Source: Leptospiraceae bacterium
GTDB lineage: Bacteria; Spirochaetota; Leptospiria; Leptospirales; Leptospiraceae
DNA length: 64,000 nucleotides
Direction: 5' to 3'
NCBI GenBank assembly: GCA_016708435.1
Contig: JADJFV010000003.1
Location: forward strand, 32,501-96,500
This document shows positions 54,093-63,991 of the stretch, one piece after another (positions within the stretch are counted from its first letter, which is position 1; every line of letters starts with the position of its first letter). A program made the position numbers and the translations under genes. The notes beneath the pieces were generated by a model. That model was not told the DNA's origin. It ran no database searches and saw only the letters and a list, made by a program, of their open reading frames with translations.

Positions 54093-54914
54093 ATGTTACA
54101 TACTTTAATTTATACTTTGCTTTTATTAATTTTCATCTCTTGCGCAGGCACAGACAAACGCAAGGGTTGTGTCACGGGAGATTGCAACAACGGAGCGGGA
54201 ACTTTCATCGATCCAGAAGATGGCAAATACATCGGTCAATTTAAAGATGGAGATTTTAATGGTAGAGGAACTTTTACATCTACCGATGGCGAAAAATACA
54301 ACGGAAACTTTAAAAATGGAAATTTTGACGGTGAAGGCACACTCATTTTAGCCGACGGCGAAAAATACGTGGGCAATTTTGCCAATGGACTTTTTGAAGG
54401 AGATGGCGCTCTTAGTTTTGCCAATGGCGACAAATACGACGGAGAATTCAAGCAGGGAAAATTTCACGGCGAAGGTGTATTAGCCTTTAAGTCAGGCGAG
54501 AGATACGAAGGCAAATTCAAAGAAGGAAAATTTGACGGCGATGGAAATCTTTACTTCAAAAGCGGCTCCAAATATATTGGGAAATTTGCCAGTGGTAATT
54601 ACAGCGGACACGGAATTCTTACATTCAAAAATGGGAAAAAATACGTCGGCGACTTCAAAGACAATAAGTTTGACGGGAAAGGCACTTTGACTTTTCCAAA
54701 TGGAACTGTTTACGTCGGTGACTTTAAAGAAGGTTTATTCCACGGGCAGGGCACATTTGATAGCTACACCGGAGAAAAATACGTAGGACAGTTCAAAAAT
54801 GGAACTTACAATGGAAAGGGAACTCTTACCTTACCAGATGGAACAGCCGTTGCAGCCGAATTTCTGAACGGAAACCCCCAAGGCGGCGAGTTAACCTACC
54901 CCGACAAACGCTAG
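54093..54914 (+). CDS. Lipoprotein with about ten MORN repeats
   Basis: A signal peptide with lipobox FISC (about residue 17) is followed by about ten MORN repeats of 23 residues, from about residue 35 to 268 (for example GEKYVGNFANGLFEGDGALS). The repeats form a flat beta array. The product would be anchored to the outer or inner membrane facing out. Function unknown; it could be a scaffold or binding surface. Gap to the POT gene is only 9 bp. Confidence 0.85.
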   Translation: MLHTLIYTLLLLIFISCAGTDKRKGCVTGDCNNGAGTFIDPEDGKYIGQFKDGDFNGRGTFTSTDGEKYNGNFKNGNFDGEGTLILADGEKYVGNFANGLFEGDGALSFANGDKYDGEFKQGKFHGEGVLAFKSGERYEGKFKEGKFDGDGNLYFKSGSKYIGKFASGNYSGHGILTFKNGKKYVGDFKDNKFDGKGTLTFPNGTVYVGDFKEGLFHGQGTFDSYTGEKYVGQFKNGTYNGKGTLTLPDGTAVAAEFLNGNPQGGELTYPDKR

Positions 54915-55023
54915 AAATCTAATAAAGCATACAAATAGTTTAATTTATTGGATTTTTTGTTTGACGCAAATCTAATTTCTGGAAAAGCTGTAACAAAAAT
55001 ATTACCATATTGACGAGGAATTC

Positions 55024-55956
55024 ATGAAAGCAGATAGCATATTACAAACGATTGGAAATACCCCCCATGTAAAAATTAACAAACTTTACGGGAACAAAGC
55101 AAATGTTTGGGTAAAATTAGAAAAAGCAAATCCAGGTGGAAGCATCAAAGATAGAATTGCGCTTTCCATGATTGAAGATGCAGAGAAAAAAGGGATTTTA
55201 ACAAAGGACAGTGTGATCATTGAGCCTACTTCTGGCAATACAGGCGTTGGTCTTGCTATGGTTGCGGCTGTTAAAGGTTATCCGCTCATCTTAGTAATGC
55301 CGGAGTCTATGAGTATTGAAAGAAGAAGACTCATGTCTGCTTACGGGGCTACTTTTGAATTAACCCCGAGAGAAAAAGGAATGCCAGGTGCAATCGAGAA
55401 AGCAAAAGAGTTAGTAGCCGCTAGAAAGAATGCATGGATGCCACAGCAATTTGAAAACGATGCAAACATTCAAGTTCACATCAATACCACTGCTAAAGAA
55501 ATTCTAGCTGACTTTTCCGATGGATTGGATTATTTAATCACTGGAGTTGGAACTGGTGGACATATTACCGGTGTAGCTCGAGTATTAAAAGAAAAATTTC
55601 CTAATCTAAAAGTATTTGCAGTAGAGCCTGCGGCTTCTCCTGTGATTACCGCTACTTTAAACAACGAGCCTCCAAAACCCGGTCCACATCCGATCCAAGG
55701 AATTGGTGCAGGATTTATTCCTAAGAATTTAGATACTAAATTACTCGATGGAGTAATTCAAATTAGTAAAGAAGAAGCATTTGAATATGCTATTCGCTCT
55801 GCTAAAGAAGAAGGGATTTTTGTAGGAGTATCTTCCGGCGCATCTCTTGCTGCAGTCGCCAAAAAAATTGCTGAGATTCCTGCAGGTGCAAAAGTTCTAA
55901 CTTTCGCTTATGATACTGGAGAAAGATATCTCTCTATCGAAGGTCTTTTCGCTTAA
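55024..55956 (+). CDS. cysK: Cysteine synthase (O-acetylserine sulfhydrylase)
   Basis: This PLP enzyme (fold type II) makes cysteine from O-acetylserine and sulfide. The Lys that binds PLP is in NPGGSIKDRIAL; the SGNTGVGLA loop and the C-terminal GVSSGASLAAV phosphate-binding region are present. Length 310 aa. It precedes the transsulfuration gene by 142 bp on the same strand. Cystathionine beta-synthase is a related alternative but has other domains. Start ATG at 55024 follows GAGGAA. Confidence 0.93.
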   Translation: MKADSILQTIGNTPHVKINKLYGNKANVWVKLEKANPGGSIKDRIALSMIEDAEKKGILTKDSVIIEPTSGNTGVGLAMVAAVKGYPLILVMPESMSIERRRLMSAYGATFELTPREKGMPGAIEKAKELVAARKNAWMPQQFENDANIQVHINTTAKEILADFSDGLDYLITGVGTGGHITGVARVLKEKFPNLKVFAVEPAASPVITATLNNEPPKPGPHPIQGIGAGFIPKNLDTKLLDGVIQISKEEAFEYAIRSAKEEGIFVGVSSGASLAAVAKKIAEIPAGAKVLTFAYDTGERYLSIEGLFA

Positions 55957-56017
55957 TCACCATTAACCACAAAACAAAACGTGTAAAAGCATGATTTTCA
56001 TTGACTTTTACAAAATA

Positions 56018-56047
56018 TCCGTGTTCTCGGTGTCCATCGGTAGCAAT
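56018..56047. repeat. ATCGGT-family intergenic repeat
   Basis: TCCGTGTTCTCGGTGTCCAT plus CGGTAGCAAT resembles the arms of 11166-11265. It lies between cysK and the metB-like gene, next to the hairpin TGTAAAAG / CTTTTACA (about 55982-56011). Confidence 0.5.
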
Positions 56048-56098
56048 CTTAATTTTTTTTCAATTGACATAACACTCTCAATTCTTTAAACAATTTTC

Positions 56099-57232
56099 AT
56101 GCACATTGAAACAGTATTCGTTCATGGTGGTGATGCACATAAATCCGTCACTGGATCTATCAGTATGCCTATTTATCAAACGGCAACCTTTGAGCATCCC
56201 GAACTAGGAAAATCTACAGGCTTTGACTATTCTAGAACACTCAATCCAACTAGACAAAAATTAGAAAGCTCTTACGCATTATTAGAATCAGGCACGGATG
56301 GATTTGCCTTCACTACAGGCATGTCAGCGATATCTGCCATATTTGATTTTTTTAAAGCAGGCGATGAATTCGTAATTTGCGACGACCTTTATGGGGGAAG
56401 CTATCGTTTCTTCCAAGAGATTTGCAAAAATCGAAATCAAAAGTTTATCTATGTCGATACGTCGAATCTAGAAAATATTACAAAGAATATTACCAAAAAC
56501 ACAAAAGCAATCTTTGTTGAATCTCCCACTAATCCAATGATGAAAGTGACAGATATTGCGGCTGTCGCATCTATCGCAAAACAAAATGGGATTTTATCTA
56601 TTTGTGATAATACATTTCTAACTCCTTACTTTCAAAGACCTTTAGAGCTTGGCATTGACATTGTTGTATGCAGTGCCACTAAATTTATCGGTGGGCATAA
56701 CGACACATTAGCCGGTCTGATTGCTGTAAATGGATCTGAGCTTGGAGAAAAGATTCGCTTCATTCAAAATACAGTCGGCTCAGGACTTGCTCCTTTTGAT
56801 AGCTGGTTGATGCTTCGCGGCCTAAAGACATTAGCCGTAAGAATGCAAAGACAGGAAGAAAATGCAAAGGCAATCTCTGAATGGCTTGGAAAAAATCCTC
56901 TTGTGGATAAGGTGTATTATCCGGGATTAATTTCTCATCCTGGATATTCTATTTCCAGATCGCAATCCACAGGCTTTGGTGCAATGATTTCTTTTGAAGT
57001 AAAGAGCAAAGAAATCGTAGAGCAAATCTTAAAACGTGTAAAAATTATATCCTTTGCAGAGAGTCTTGGAGGTGTGGAAAGTCTTATCACCTATCCGATT
57101 GTCCAAACTCATGCCGCAATTCCGAAAGAAATTTTAGATAGGCTGGGAATCAATGAAAGACTGGTTTGTTTATCCGTTGGAATTGAATCGAGTGTAGATT
57201 TAATTGAAGACCTAAAGCAGGCAATCGGCTAA
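56099..57232 (+). CDS. Cystathionine gamma-synthase/lyase family (metB-like)
   Basis: This PLP enzyme (Cys/Met metabolism family) has the PLP lysine in CSATKFIGGHNDTLAG and the Asp-containing LSICDNTFLTPYFQRP. Length 377 aa. Such enzymes use O-succinyl or O-acetylhomoserine with cysteine (MetB), or cleave cystathionine (MetC, CGL). The cysK gene upstream and the pathway suggest methionine or cysteine interconversion. Sequence alone does not settle which. No SD is clear before the ATG. The stop overlaps the start of the next gene (TAATG). Confidence 0.9.
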   Translation: MHIETVFVHGGDAHKSVTGSISMPIYQTATFEHPELGKSTGFDYSRTLNPTRQKLESSYALLESGTDGFAFTTGMSAISAIFDFFKAGDEFVICDDLYGGSYRFFQEICKNRNQKFIYVDTSNLENITKNITKNTKAIFVESPTNPMMKVTDIAAVASIAKQNGILSICDNTFLTPYFQRPLELGIDIVVCSATKFIGGHNDTLAGLIAVNGSELGEKIRFIQNTVGSGLAPFDSWLMLRGLKTLAVRMQRQEENAKAISEWLGKNPLVDKVYYPGLISHPGYSISRSQSTGFGAMISFEVKSKEIVEQILKRVKIISFAESLGGVESLITYPIVQTHAAIPKEILDRLGINERLVCLSVGIESSVDLIEDLKQAIG

Positions 57233-58351
57233 TGGTCAAAAGAAAGAATTGGTCAGAAGACCGAAAGGGTTCTTATATAATCCCTTATCTCGAAGGAGGC
57301 AAAAAGCAGCCGAATCTAATTCCCAATAAAACAGAGAAGGGGTTAATCACGCTTAACCAGACGACCATTCGCAAAAAAGCTATCACTGAATGTCAGAAGA
57401 CTCTTAAAAAAATCGATAAAGTCAAACAAGAGCTAGATCAATTTGAAAAAAAAGATAAGCCAGCTTACGAAAGATGGATTAAAGAGAACTTTGGCGAATT
57501 AATAAATAAGATTCGAATATGGTCTATTGAGATTCAAGAGAAGAGAGCCTTGATTGACGAGGTGCAAGAGGAAGCTTTCGCTAAAGGTATCACTTTCATC
57601 GAAGCCTTTCAGATTATTAAGTATAGAAAAGAGCATCCAGAAGAATTCCCCGAAGAAAATAAAAAGCAAACGGAAGAAGATTTTTGGGAAAATAAAATAG
57701 AAGATGAAGAAGATATTTTTAGAGAAGACCTAAATGATTTTTACAAGCGCTTCAATGAAAAATACGATATGAATGACGAAGAATTTGAATCTATTAAAGA
57801 AAGGTTTCAAAGGGGCTAAGGGCAAACGCGGAGATTTAGATGCTCGTCTAAAAGAGCGCTATCGTCTTATCGTTCAAAAATTACACCCCGATAAAAATCG
57901 AGAAGCATCCGAAATGGAAAAGGAACTCTGGCATGAAGCACAAGAAGCCTATAAAATCAAAGACTTAGAAAAAATAGATTTTATCATTGCGCTTTTTAAT
58001 ATTCGGTTTGGCTCCATCGGAATTGATAGCTCGATCTTTGATCTGAAAACAGCGAATACAAAATTAGAAAAGTCACTTAAAAAATTCGGTCAAATCATTC
58101 GCCGTGCAAAGAACGAACCTTCCTGGCTTTTTCTTTCCTTAAAGCCTGCAAAGCTAATTGCATTAAAAAAAGAAGCCACGAAAGAATTCAAAGACTACGA
58201 AAAAAATACTTCGATAGAGTTGCAAGAAATCAATACAATTCTAAGCAAATGGGAAAAAGGGGCAGCGATTGTGGCTAGTCATCAGTATTCACCGAGTAGC
58301 CGAAAGCAAAAAAAGGAAGATGACTTTCTGAATTTCTACGCAAACTTTTGA
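57232..58351 (+). pseudogene. Coiled-coil protein with C-terminal J-like domain, frameshifted
   Basis: The first piece (57232-57819) is a charged helical, partly coiled-coil protein of 195 aa. The second (57773-58351) begins in another frame and contains YRLIVQKLHPDKN, the HPD motif of J domains. One extra G in the run near 57810 (AAAGGGGCT) breaks the frame. Restored, the protein of about 370 aa would read QRAKGKRGDLDARLKERYRL across the join. It would be a Hsp40-like co-chaperone with a J domain in the middle and an unrelated helical N-terminus. It overlaps metB (TAATG). The J domain lacks a typical G/F linker. Confidence 0.7.
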
Positions 58352-58355
58352 TATT

Positions 58356-59267
58356 CTATTGAAAGTGTAAAAAACCTCTCTTCTCAGGTTTATAACGTTT
58401 CCCATCTAATGTAAAATATACTTTCGGTAAACCAACTGTAGCCTTACCGATACAGCTAACGGGAAATTTTTTAGTTGATTCGATTTTCTCCTTTGATAAG
58501 AATAGAAGCTCTAACTCTTCGCCTGAACTCAGTATGTCATCTAAGCTCATATACGCTTGCAGTTCAGAAAGCCTTGGTATCTTCTCCATTTCTATATCCA
58601 TTCTTAGATTGGAAGCTAATGCCAATTTACCGCTGTCCTGAATCAGTCCATCTGTAATGTCCATCATCGCAGAGATTTTATATTTTCTGGTTAAATGCTT
58701 TGCCATTTCCAATTTAGAAGATGGCTGTAAGTGCTTATGCAAAGCTTCTTTTTTTAACGAAAGGGGTAATTGTATATTATCTGCTAGCAGTTTGTATCCT
58801 AATAGAGAAAGTCCAATCGAGCCGGACATATACACCAAATCGTTTTTACTTCCAGTATGACGCAAGATGGGTTTCTTGGTTTCTCCGATTAAGGTAAGCG
58901 TTAGATTTGTCTTATCAGAAAAATAGGTATCGCCACCTTCTAGTTGAATCTTATACTGTAATAATTTATTATGAAGTTGTTTTAGAAAAGGTTTTAGCCA
59001 ATTGTTTTTTTCGGAAAACCTGGAAAGTCCTAGATTTAGAAAGGCTACTCTAGGTAATCCGCCGGACGCTGCAATATCGGATACATTTACTTCAATAAGC
59101 TTACAGGCAATATCCGCTGGTGAACTCCATTCATGCTTGAAGTGAGTTCCCTCAGCAATTGTGTCAGTCGTTATCAAATACTTTCCATCAAAAAAGAAAC
59201 AATCGTCTAGTCTGGTATCGTTTTTTCTTCCTCTATACAATTCTTTGATTATACTTGATTCTTTCAT
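58356..59267 (-). CDS. thiL: Thiamine-monophosphate kinase
   Basis: ThiL phosphorylates thiamine phosphate to thiamine diphosphate. It shows the AIR-synthase-like fold with TDTIAEGTHFKHEW, the metal/ATP segment VNVSDIAASGGLPR and the later DITDGLIQDSGKLAL. The open frame reaches a TTG at 59318, but ATG at 59267 is preferred: it gives a normal N-terminus and has an AGGA upstream (spacing long). Length about 303 aa. It is convergent with the J-like gene and divergent from rplM. Confidence 0.88.
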   Translation of the reverse strand: MKESSIIKELYRGRKNDTRLDDCFFFDGKYLITTDTIAEGTHFKHEWSSPADIACKLIEVNVSDIAASGGLPRVAFLNLGLSRFSEKNNWLKPFLKQLHNKLLQYKIQLEGGDTYFSDKTNLTLTLIGETKKPILRHTGSKNDLVYMSGSIGLSLLGYKLLADNIQLPLSLKKEALHKHLQPSSKLEMAKHLTRKYKISAMMDITDGLIQDSGKLALASNLRMDIEMEKIPRLSELQAYMSLDDILSSGEELELLFLSKEKIESTKKFPVSCIGKATVGLPKVYFTLDGKRYKPEKRGFLHFQ

Positions 59268-59386
59268 AAGCTTGTCATTCCTACCACTCATTGGATTAGC
59301 AAAGTATTTTTCCCGCAAATAACTAAAAAATCTTGCATTCTTTTCTATAACAAAAATTATGACAAAAAGAGGATTATTTTTACATT

Positions 59387-59836
59387 ATGCCAATCATATC
59401 ACCAGCACATAGAACCCCTTCCTTGAAAAAAGAGGAAACTAAGAAGTCATGGTTTGTAGTGGATGCCCAAGGAAAAACTTTAGGTAGACTTTGTTCTGCA
59501 GTGGCAACTAGACTCAGAGGCAAGCATAAAGCTACCTTTACTCCCAACCAAGATTGTGGAGACAATATCATCATCATCAATGCAGCGAAAGTGCAAGTTA
59601 CTGGTCGCAAGAGAGAACAAAAGATTTACTATCATCACTCTTTATATCCAGGTGGTATGTCTGCAATTCCGTTTAAAGATTTGATCAAGGAAAATCCTGA
59701 GAGAATTTTAATCGAAGGCGTGAAAGGAATGCTTCCTAGAACAAAACTAGGTGATGTAATGCTTTCCAATTTAAGAGTATTTGCTGGAAGCGAGCACAAC
59801 CTAAAAGCTCAAAAACCAGTTGCATTAGAGTTATAA
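59387..59836 (+). CDS. rplM: Ribosomal protein L13
   Basis: This large-subunit protein has the L13 motifs KSWFVVDAQGKTLGRLCSAV, RGKHKATFTPNQDCGDNIII and YYHHSLYPGGM. Length 149 aa. It forms the conserved L13-S9 operon with rpsI, 18 bp downstream. The product starts MPIISPAHRTPSLKKEET, a short extension. Confidence 0.97.
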   Translation: MPIISPAHRTPSLKKEETKKSWFVVDAQGKTLGRLCSAVATRLRGKHKATFTPNQDCGDNIIIINAAKVQVTGRKREQKIYYHHSLYPGGMSAIPFKDLIKENPERILIEGVKGMLPRTKLGDVMLSNLRVFAGSEHNLKAQKPVALEL

Positions 59837-59854
59837 TAAATTAAGGATTATTCA

Positions 59855-60253
59855 ATGGCAAAAGATAAAGGCACTTGGACAGTAGGTAGACGTAAAACAT
59901 CCGTAGCTAGATTAAAGCTTACAGATGGAACCGGAAAGATCACAGTAAACAGAAAAGACATCAAAGATTATATCACAACAGGTGAAGCGAAAGTAGCCGC
60001 TGCGATTGCTCCTCTCACAATCTTAAATGTGAAAGACAAATATGACCTTTTATTAAATGTTCACGGTGGTGGAGTAACAGGTCAAGTAGAAGCAATCCGT
60101 CATGCGATAGCGCGTGCTCTTTCTTTGAAAAGTGCAGAGTCTAGAGGCATTCTTAAAAAAGAAGGATTCTTAACAAGAGATTCTAGAATGGTTGAGCGTA
60201 AGAAATACGGTCTACACAAAGCTAGAAGAGGAACACAATTCTCTAAACGTTAA
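59855..60253 (+). CDS. rpsI: Ribosomal protein S9
   Basis: This small-subunit protein has GRRKTSVARLKL at the N-terminus, GGGVTGQVEAIRHAIARAL in the middle and the conserved basic C-terminus KARRGTQFSKR that reaches the P-site tRNA. Length 132 aa. It follows rplM by 18 bp. A recX gene follows at once. Confidence 0.97.
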   Translation: MAKDKGTWTVGRRKTSVARLKLTDGTGKITVNRKDIKDYITTGEAKVAAAIAPLTILNVKDKYDLLLNVHGGGVTGQVEAIRHAIARALSLKSAESRGILKKEGFLTRDSRMVERKKYGLHKARRGTQFSKR

Positions 60254-60262
60254 TCTCTTTGT

Positions 60263-60734
60263 TTGGACGAGATTATCTATTCTAAAATTCTAAAACTTCT
60301 CAGAACGAGAGATCGGTCTGAGAAAGAGATTTTAGAGTTTCTAAAAAAAAGCGGGGGTAAGCGAGTCTGACTCCGCTTTTGCTATTGATAGACTTCGCTC
60401 TTCAAAATTAATCAGTGATACACGTTTCGCAGAAAATAAAATTCGTTCTAGAACTCAGAACCAGCATTGGGGAAAAGAAAAAATAAAGTTAGAGCTTATC
60501 GAATTTGGAATTTCGGAAGAGATCATTCTTGCTGAGATTTCTAAGATAGAGGATTCAGTGTGGATAGAAAATTGCGAGAGCATAATCACTAGAAACTCTA
60601 TCCATAAAAAAAACCAAATAGAAGTATTTAAACTTAAGAAAAAACTTTTCCAAATGGGTTACCCGCAAGATACAATCAAAAAAGCTTTTACGAATCAAAG
60701 TATTTCAGAAGAGATAGAATACGATTTAGAATAG
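60263..60734 (+). pseudogene. recX: RecX-family regulator, one frameshift
   Basis: RecX modulates RecA filaments. The first frame reads KILKLLRTRDRSEKEILEFL then stops. After removing one G from the GGGGG run at 60353-60357 the frame continues as VSESDSAFAIDRLRSSKLIS. It runs on with DTRFAENKIRSRTQ and ends at TAG 60732-60734. These are the RecX helical-repeat motifs. The start is uncertain; TTG at 60263 is possible after the rpsI stop. The gene was missed by ORF-length criteria because of the shift. It sits between rpsI and alaS. Confidence 0.75.
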
Positions 60735-60742
60735 GAAATTCA

Positions 60743-63493
60743 ATGTATAAAACAGTCGCAGAGATTAGAAAATTATTTATAGATTATTTTAGAAACAACG
60801 GGCATACAATCGTTGCCTCCTCCAGTTTAATTCCAGTTGGAGATCCAACGCTTCTTTTTACTACAGCAGGCATGGTTCAATTTAAGCCTTATTTCACTGG
60901 AGCTGTAGAACTAACGTTCACAAGAGCGGCTACTTCCCAGAAATCTCTTCGCACTACTGATTTAGAAAATGTTGGTCGCACAGAAAGACATTGCACATTC
61001 TTTGAGATGCTTGGAAATTTTAGCTTTGGAGATTACTTCAAGAAAGAAGCAATTGCCTACGCACTGGATTTTTCTACAAAGCATTTAGGATTTGATAAAG
61101 AAAAAATTTGGATTACAGTTTACTTAGATGATGATGAAGCGGAGAACTTTTGGTTAGCAGAAGGAATTCCAAAAGAAAGAATTGTAAGACTAGGAAAAAA
61201 AGATAATTTCTGGGGACCTGCTGGTGATACTGGAGCCTGTGGACCTTGCTCGGAACTTTATTTAGATAGAGGACCCGAAAAAGGGGGACCTAACTGTGGA
61301 ACGTCTAATACCTGTAAGCCGGGATGTGACTGTGACAGGTTCTTAGAATTTTGGAATCTTGTCTTTAATCAATTCGATCAAGACATAAACGGAAAATTAA
61401 ATCCTTTAAAACAAACTGGCATTGATACAGGTTCCGGCTTAGAGCGAGTAGCCTTACTATTACAAAATGTAGATTCTGTTTATGATACAGACGAACTAAG
61501 AAGAATCATTGGATTTATAGAAAAATTAAGTGGCAAAGCTTACGACACAGAAACAAAGATGGCATTTCGCGTATTGACAGATCATTCCCGCGCGATAACT
61601 TTTTCTATTTCAGACGGAGTCATGCCAGATAAAACGGGGCGTGGTTATGTTATCCGCCGTTTAATTCGTCGTGCTTCTTTATTTGCTAGAAGAATTGGAA
61701 TCAAAGAGGCATTTATCTACAAAGTAATTCCTGAAATCGTAGACATTTACAAAGAAGAATATCCTGACTTAGCAAAGCGTCAAACAGAGATTATCCGTAT
61801 TGTAAAATCAGAAGAGGATTTATTTTTAAACACACTCGAACTCGGTCTTGCAGTGATTGACTCAATGACCAAGCAATACGAAGCCAAAAAAGAAAGACGT
61901 TTTAGTGGTGCTGATACATTTAAGCTATACGGCACTTACGGATTTCCGGCTGAGATGACAAAGGAAATTTTACGAGATAGAGGATTTGAATTTGATGAAA
62001 AAGGATTTGCAGAAGAGCTAGAAAAAGACAGAAAACTTTCTCGCGATAGTTGGAAAGGAAAGAAAGCACAAGTCCTTAGCTCTCTCGGAGAAAAAATTCC
62101 TGCTACAAAATTTACCGGTTACGAGAAAGTATCGGATGAGGGGAAAATTCTATTTATCCTGCAAGACTCTAAACCTGTATCTGCGTTAAAGACAGGAGAA
62201 GATGGAATCATTGTATTAAATCAATCTTGCTTTTATGGAGAATCCGGCGGTCAGATTGGAGATAGCGGTTACATTAAATTAGGCGATAATCTATTTCAGG
62301 TAAAAGATACGCAGAAGGAAAATGATGTCATCCTACACATTGGCTCTCTTCTGAAGGGAGAATTAAAAGTAGGGGATTTAATTTCTACCGAAGTAGAATC
62401 CAATCGCCGTGAGCTTCTAACCTATCATCACTCCGGAACGCATCTTTTAAACGGGGCACTGCGCGAATTACTTGGAACTCATGTTGCTCAAAAAGCTTCT
62501 TTAGTATCCGATGAATACTTGCGCTTTGACTTTTCGCATAACGCTGCTTTGTCAGAGGATGAGATCATTCAAATCGAATCTAAAGTCAACGAAGCCATTC
62601 AATCCTCAGTCGATGTGGCTACGCAAGTGTTGTCGATCGAAGAAGCGAAGAAAACCGGTGCGGTAGCTTTCTTCGAAGAAAAATATGGTGATATAGTTAG
62701 AGTCATCCAAATGGGAAAATACTCCGTAGAGTTTTGCGGTGGGACTCATGTAAAGAATACAGGAAATATTAAATACTTCTACATTCAAAAAGAATCAAGC
62801 CCGGGTGCGGGAAATAGAAGAATCGAAGCAGTCTGTGGCTCTCCTGTAATCGAATTCTTCCAAAAAGAATTTCAAGCCCTTTCGCAAAAGACACAGGAGT
62901 TTAATTTAAAAGCAAAAGATGTATTTAAAGACAGTAAGAATTTTATAGATTCAAAAATTCCAAGTCCCGACGAGGTGCAAGGTGCATTTCTAAAACAGGG
63001 AGCGGTTACAGTCAAACAATACAGAGACTTAAAGCGCAGTATTGAAAAAGAACTGATTGAAAAAAATACCGTTCTGACAAAAGAGAAAAAGAAACTCGAA
63101 TCAGAAGGGAATAATTCTATTTTGTCGCAAGCAGATTCTATTTTTGCAAGCGCCGAAAAGATTGGCTCTACTTATTTTATTAATCATAGCTTTCAAGATT
63201 TAAAGATTGATGTATTAAAAGAGCTAGGTGATAGAATTAAAAATCGTTCCGAAAAAGTTTTCATCTCCTTTGTATTGGAATCGGAGGCTAACAAGGCTGT
63301 GCTTCTTATGGCAAATAAAATTGCTGTAGAATCAGGACTTGATTGCAATCAAATTCTAAAATCATCCATGTCTATCCTGAACGGGAAAGGTGGGGGTAAG
63401 GTAGATATGGCGCAAGGCTCTACTTCCAAAGAAACTTCTACACAAGAAATTATCGAAACAGTAAAAAAAGAAATTATAAAGAGAGTTAATTAA
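60743..63493 (+). CDS. alaS: Alanyl-tRNA synthetase
   Basis: This class II synthetase (916 aa; family average about 875) has the active-site motifs KPYFTGAVELTFTRAATSQK, RTERHCTFFEMLGNFSFGDY and GSGLERVALLLQ. The editing domain has YHHSGTHLLNGALRE and FCGGTHVKNTG, which hold the zinc-type HxxxH / CxxxH. C-Ala follows (about 770-916) with KGGGKVDMAQG. The ATG lies 9 bases after recX. Confidence 0.97.
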   Translation: MYKTVAEIRKLFIDYFRNNGHTIVASSSLIPVGDPTLLFTTAGMVQFKPYFTGAVELTFTRAATSQKSLRTTDLENVGRTERHCTFFEMLGNFSFGDYFKKEAIAYALDFSTKHLGFDKEKIWITVYLDDDEAENFWLAEGIPKERIVRLGKKDNFWGPAGDTGACGPCSELYLDRGPEKGGPNCGTSNTCKPGCDCDRFLEFWNLVFNQFDQDINGKLNPLKQTGIDTGSGLERVALLLQNVDSVYDTDELRRIIGFIEKLSGKAYDTETKMAFRVLTDHSRAITFSISDGVMPDKTGRGYVIRRLIRRASLFARRIGIKEAFIYKVIPEIVDIYKEEYPDLAKRQTEIIRIVKSEEDLFLNTLELGLAVIDSMTKQYEAKKERRFSGADTFKLYGTYGFPAEMTKEILRDRGFEFDEKGFAEELEKDRKLSRDSWKGKKAQVLSSLGEKIPATKFTGYEKVSDEGKILFILQDSKPVSALKTGEDGIIVLNQSCFYGESGGQIGDSGYIKLGDNLFQVKDTQKENDVILHIGSLLKGELKVGDLISTEVESNRRELLTYHHSGTHLLNGALRELLGTHVAQKASLVSDEYLRFDFSHNAALSEDEIIQIESKVNEAIQSSVDVATQVLSIEEAKKTGAVAFFEEKYGDIVRVIQMGKYSVEFCGGTHVKNTGNIKYFYIQKESSPGAGNRRIEAVCGSPVIEFFQKEFQALSQKTQEFNLKAKDVFKDSKNFIDSKIPSPDEVQGAFLKQGAVTVKQYRDLKRSIEKELIEKNTVLTKEKKKLESEGNNSILSQADSIFASAEKIGSTYFINHSFQDLKIDVLKELGDRIKNRSEKVFISFVLESEANKAVLLMANKIAVESGLDCNQILKSSMSILNGKGGGKVDMAQGSTSKETSTQEIIETVKKEIIKRVN

Positions 63494-63991
63494 ATGGCAC
63501 AAGATCCCTCATTTGATATAGTATCCAAAGTAGAAAAAGCAGAGCTTGCAAACGCAGTCGCGCAAGCAATGACAGAAATTACTACACGATTTGATTTTAA
63601 AGGCTCTAAGTCTGACATCAAAGTAGATGAAGAAAATCTAGTTATCACCTCTGATAACGAAATTAAAATCAAACAAGTAATAGATGTATTAATCAACAAA
63701 CTTGCAAAGCGCGGAATTGGTCTCAAAGCTTTTAACTTCGAATCCAAAATAGAAGCGGCTACTGGCAATTCTGCGCGAATGAAAGTAAAAATCCAGCAAG
63801 GTCTTGAAAAAGAACATACTAAAGAAATTGTCCGCATCATAAAAGACGCAAAGCTAAAAGTGCAGGCTGCTATCATGGGCGACTACGTCCGAGTAACCGG
63901 TAAAAAGAAAGACGATCTCCAAGACGTTCAAAACCTTCTCAAAAAAGGCGAACTAGATTTCGACTTTCATTTTACGAATTATAAGGGGTAA
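63494..63991 (+). CDS. yajQ: YajQ-family nucleotide-binding protein
   Basis: This UPF0234/YajQ protein (165 aa) has two ferredoxin-like halves: PSFDIVSKVEKAELANAVAQ and TRFDFKGSKSDI, then KQVIDVLINKLAKRGI. The end VRVTGKKKDDLQDVQNLLKK is typical. Some relatives bind c-di-GMP or tRNA and influence phage or virulence gene expression. It starts directly after the alaS stop. c-di-GMP binding would fit the PilZ gene in this window, but no proof is visible. Confidence 0.93.
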   Translation: MAQDPSFDIVSKVEKAELANAVAQAMTEITTRFDFKGSKSDIKVDEENLVITSDNEIKIKQVIDVLINKLAKRGIGLKAFNFESKIEAATGNSARMKVKIQQGLEKEHTKEIVRIIKDAKLKVQAAIMGDYVRVTGKKKDDLQDVQNLLKKGELDFDFHFTNYKG

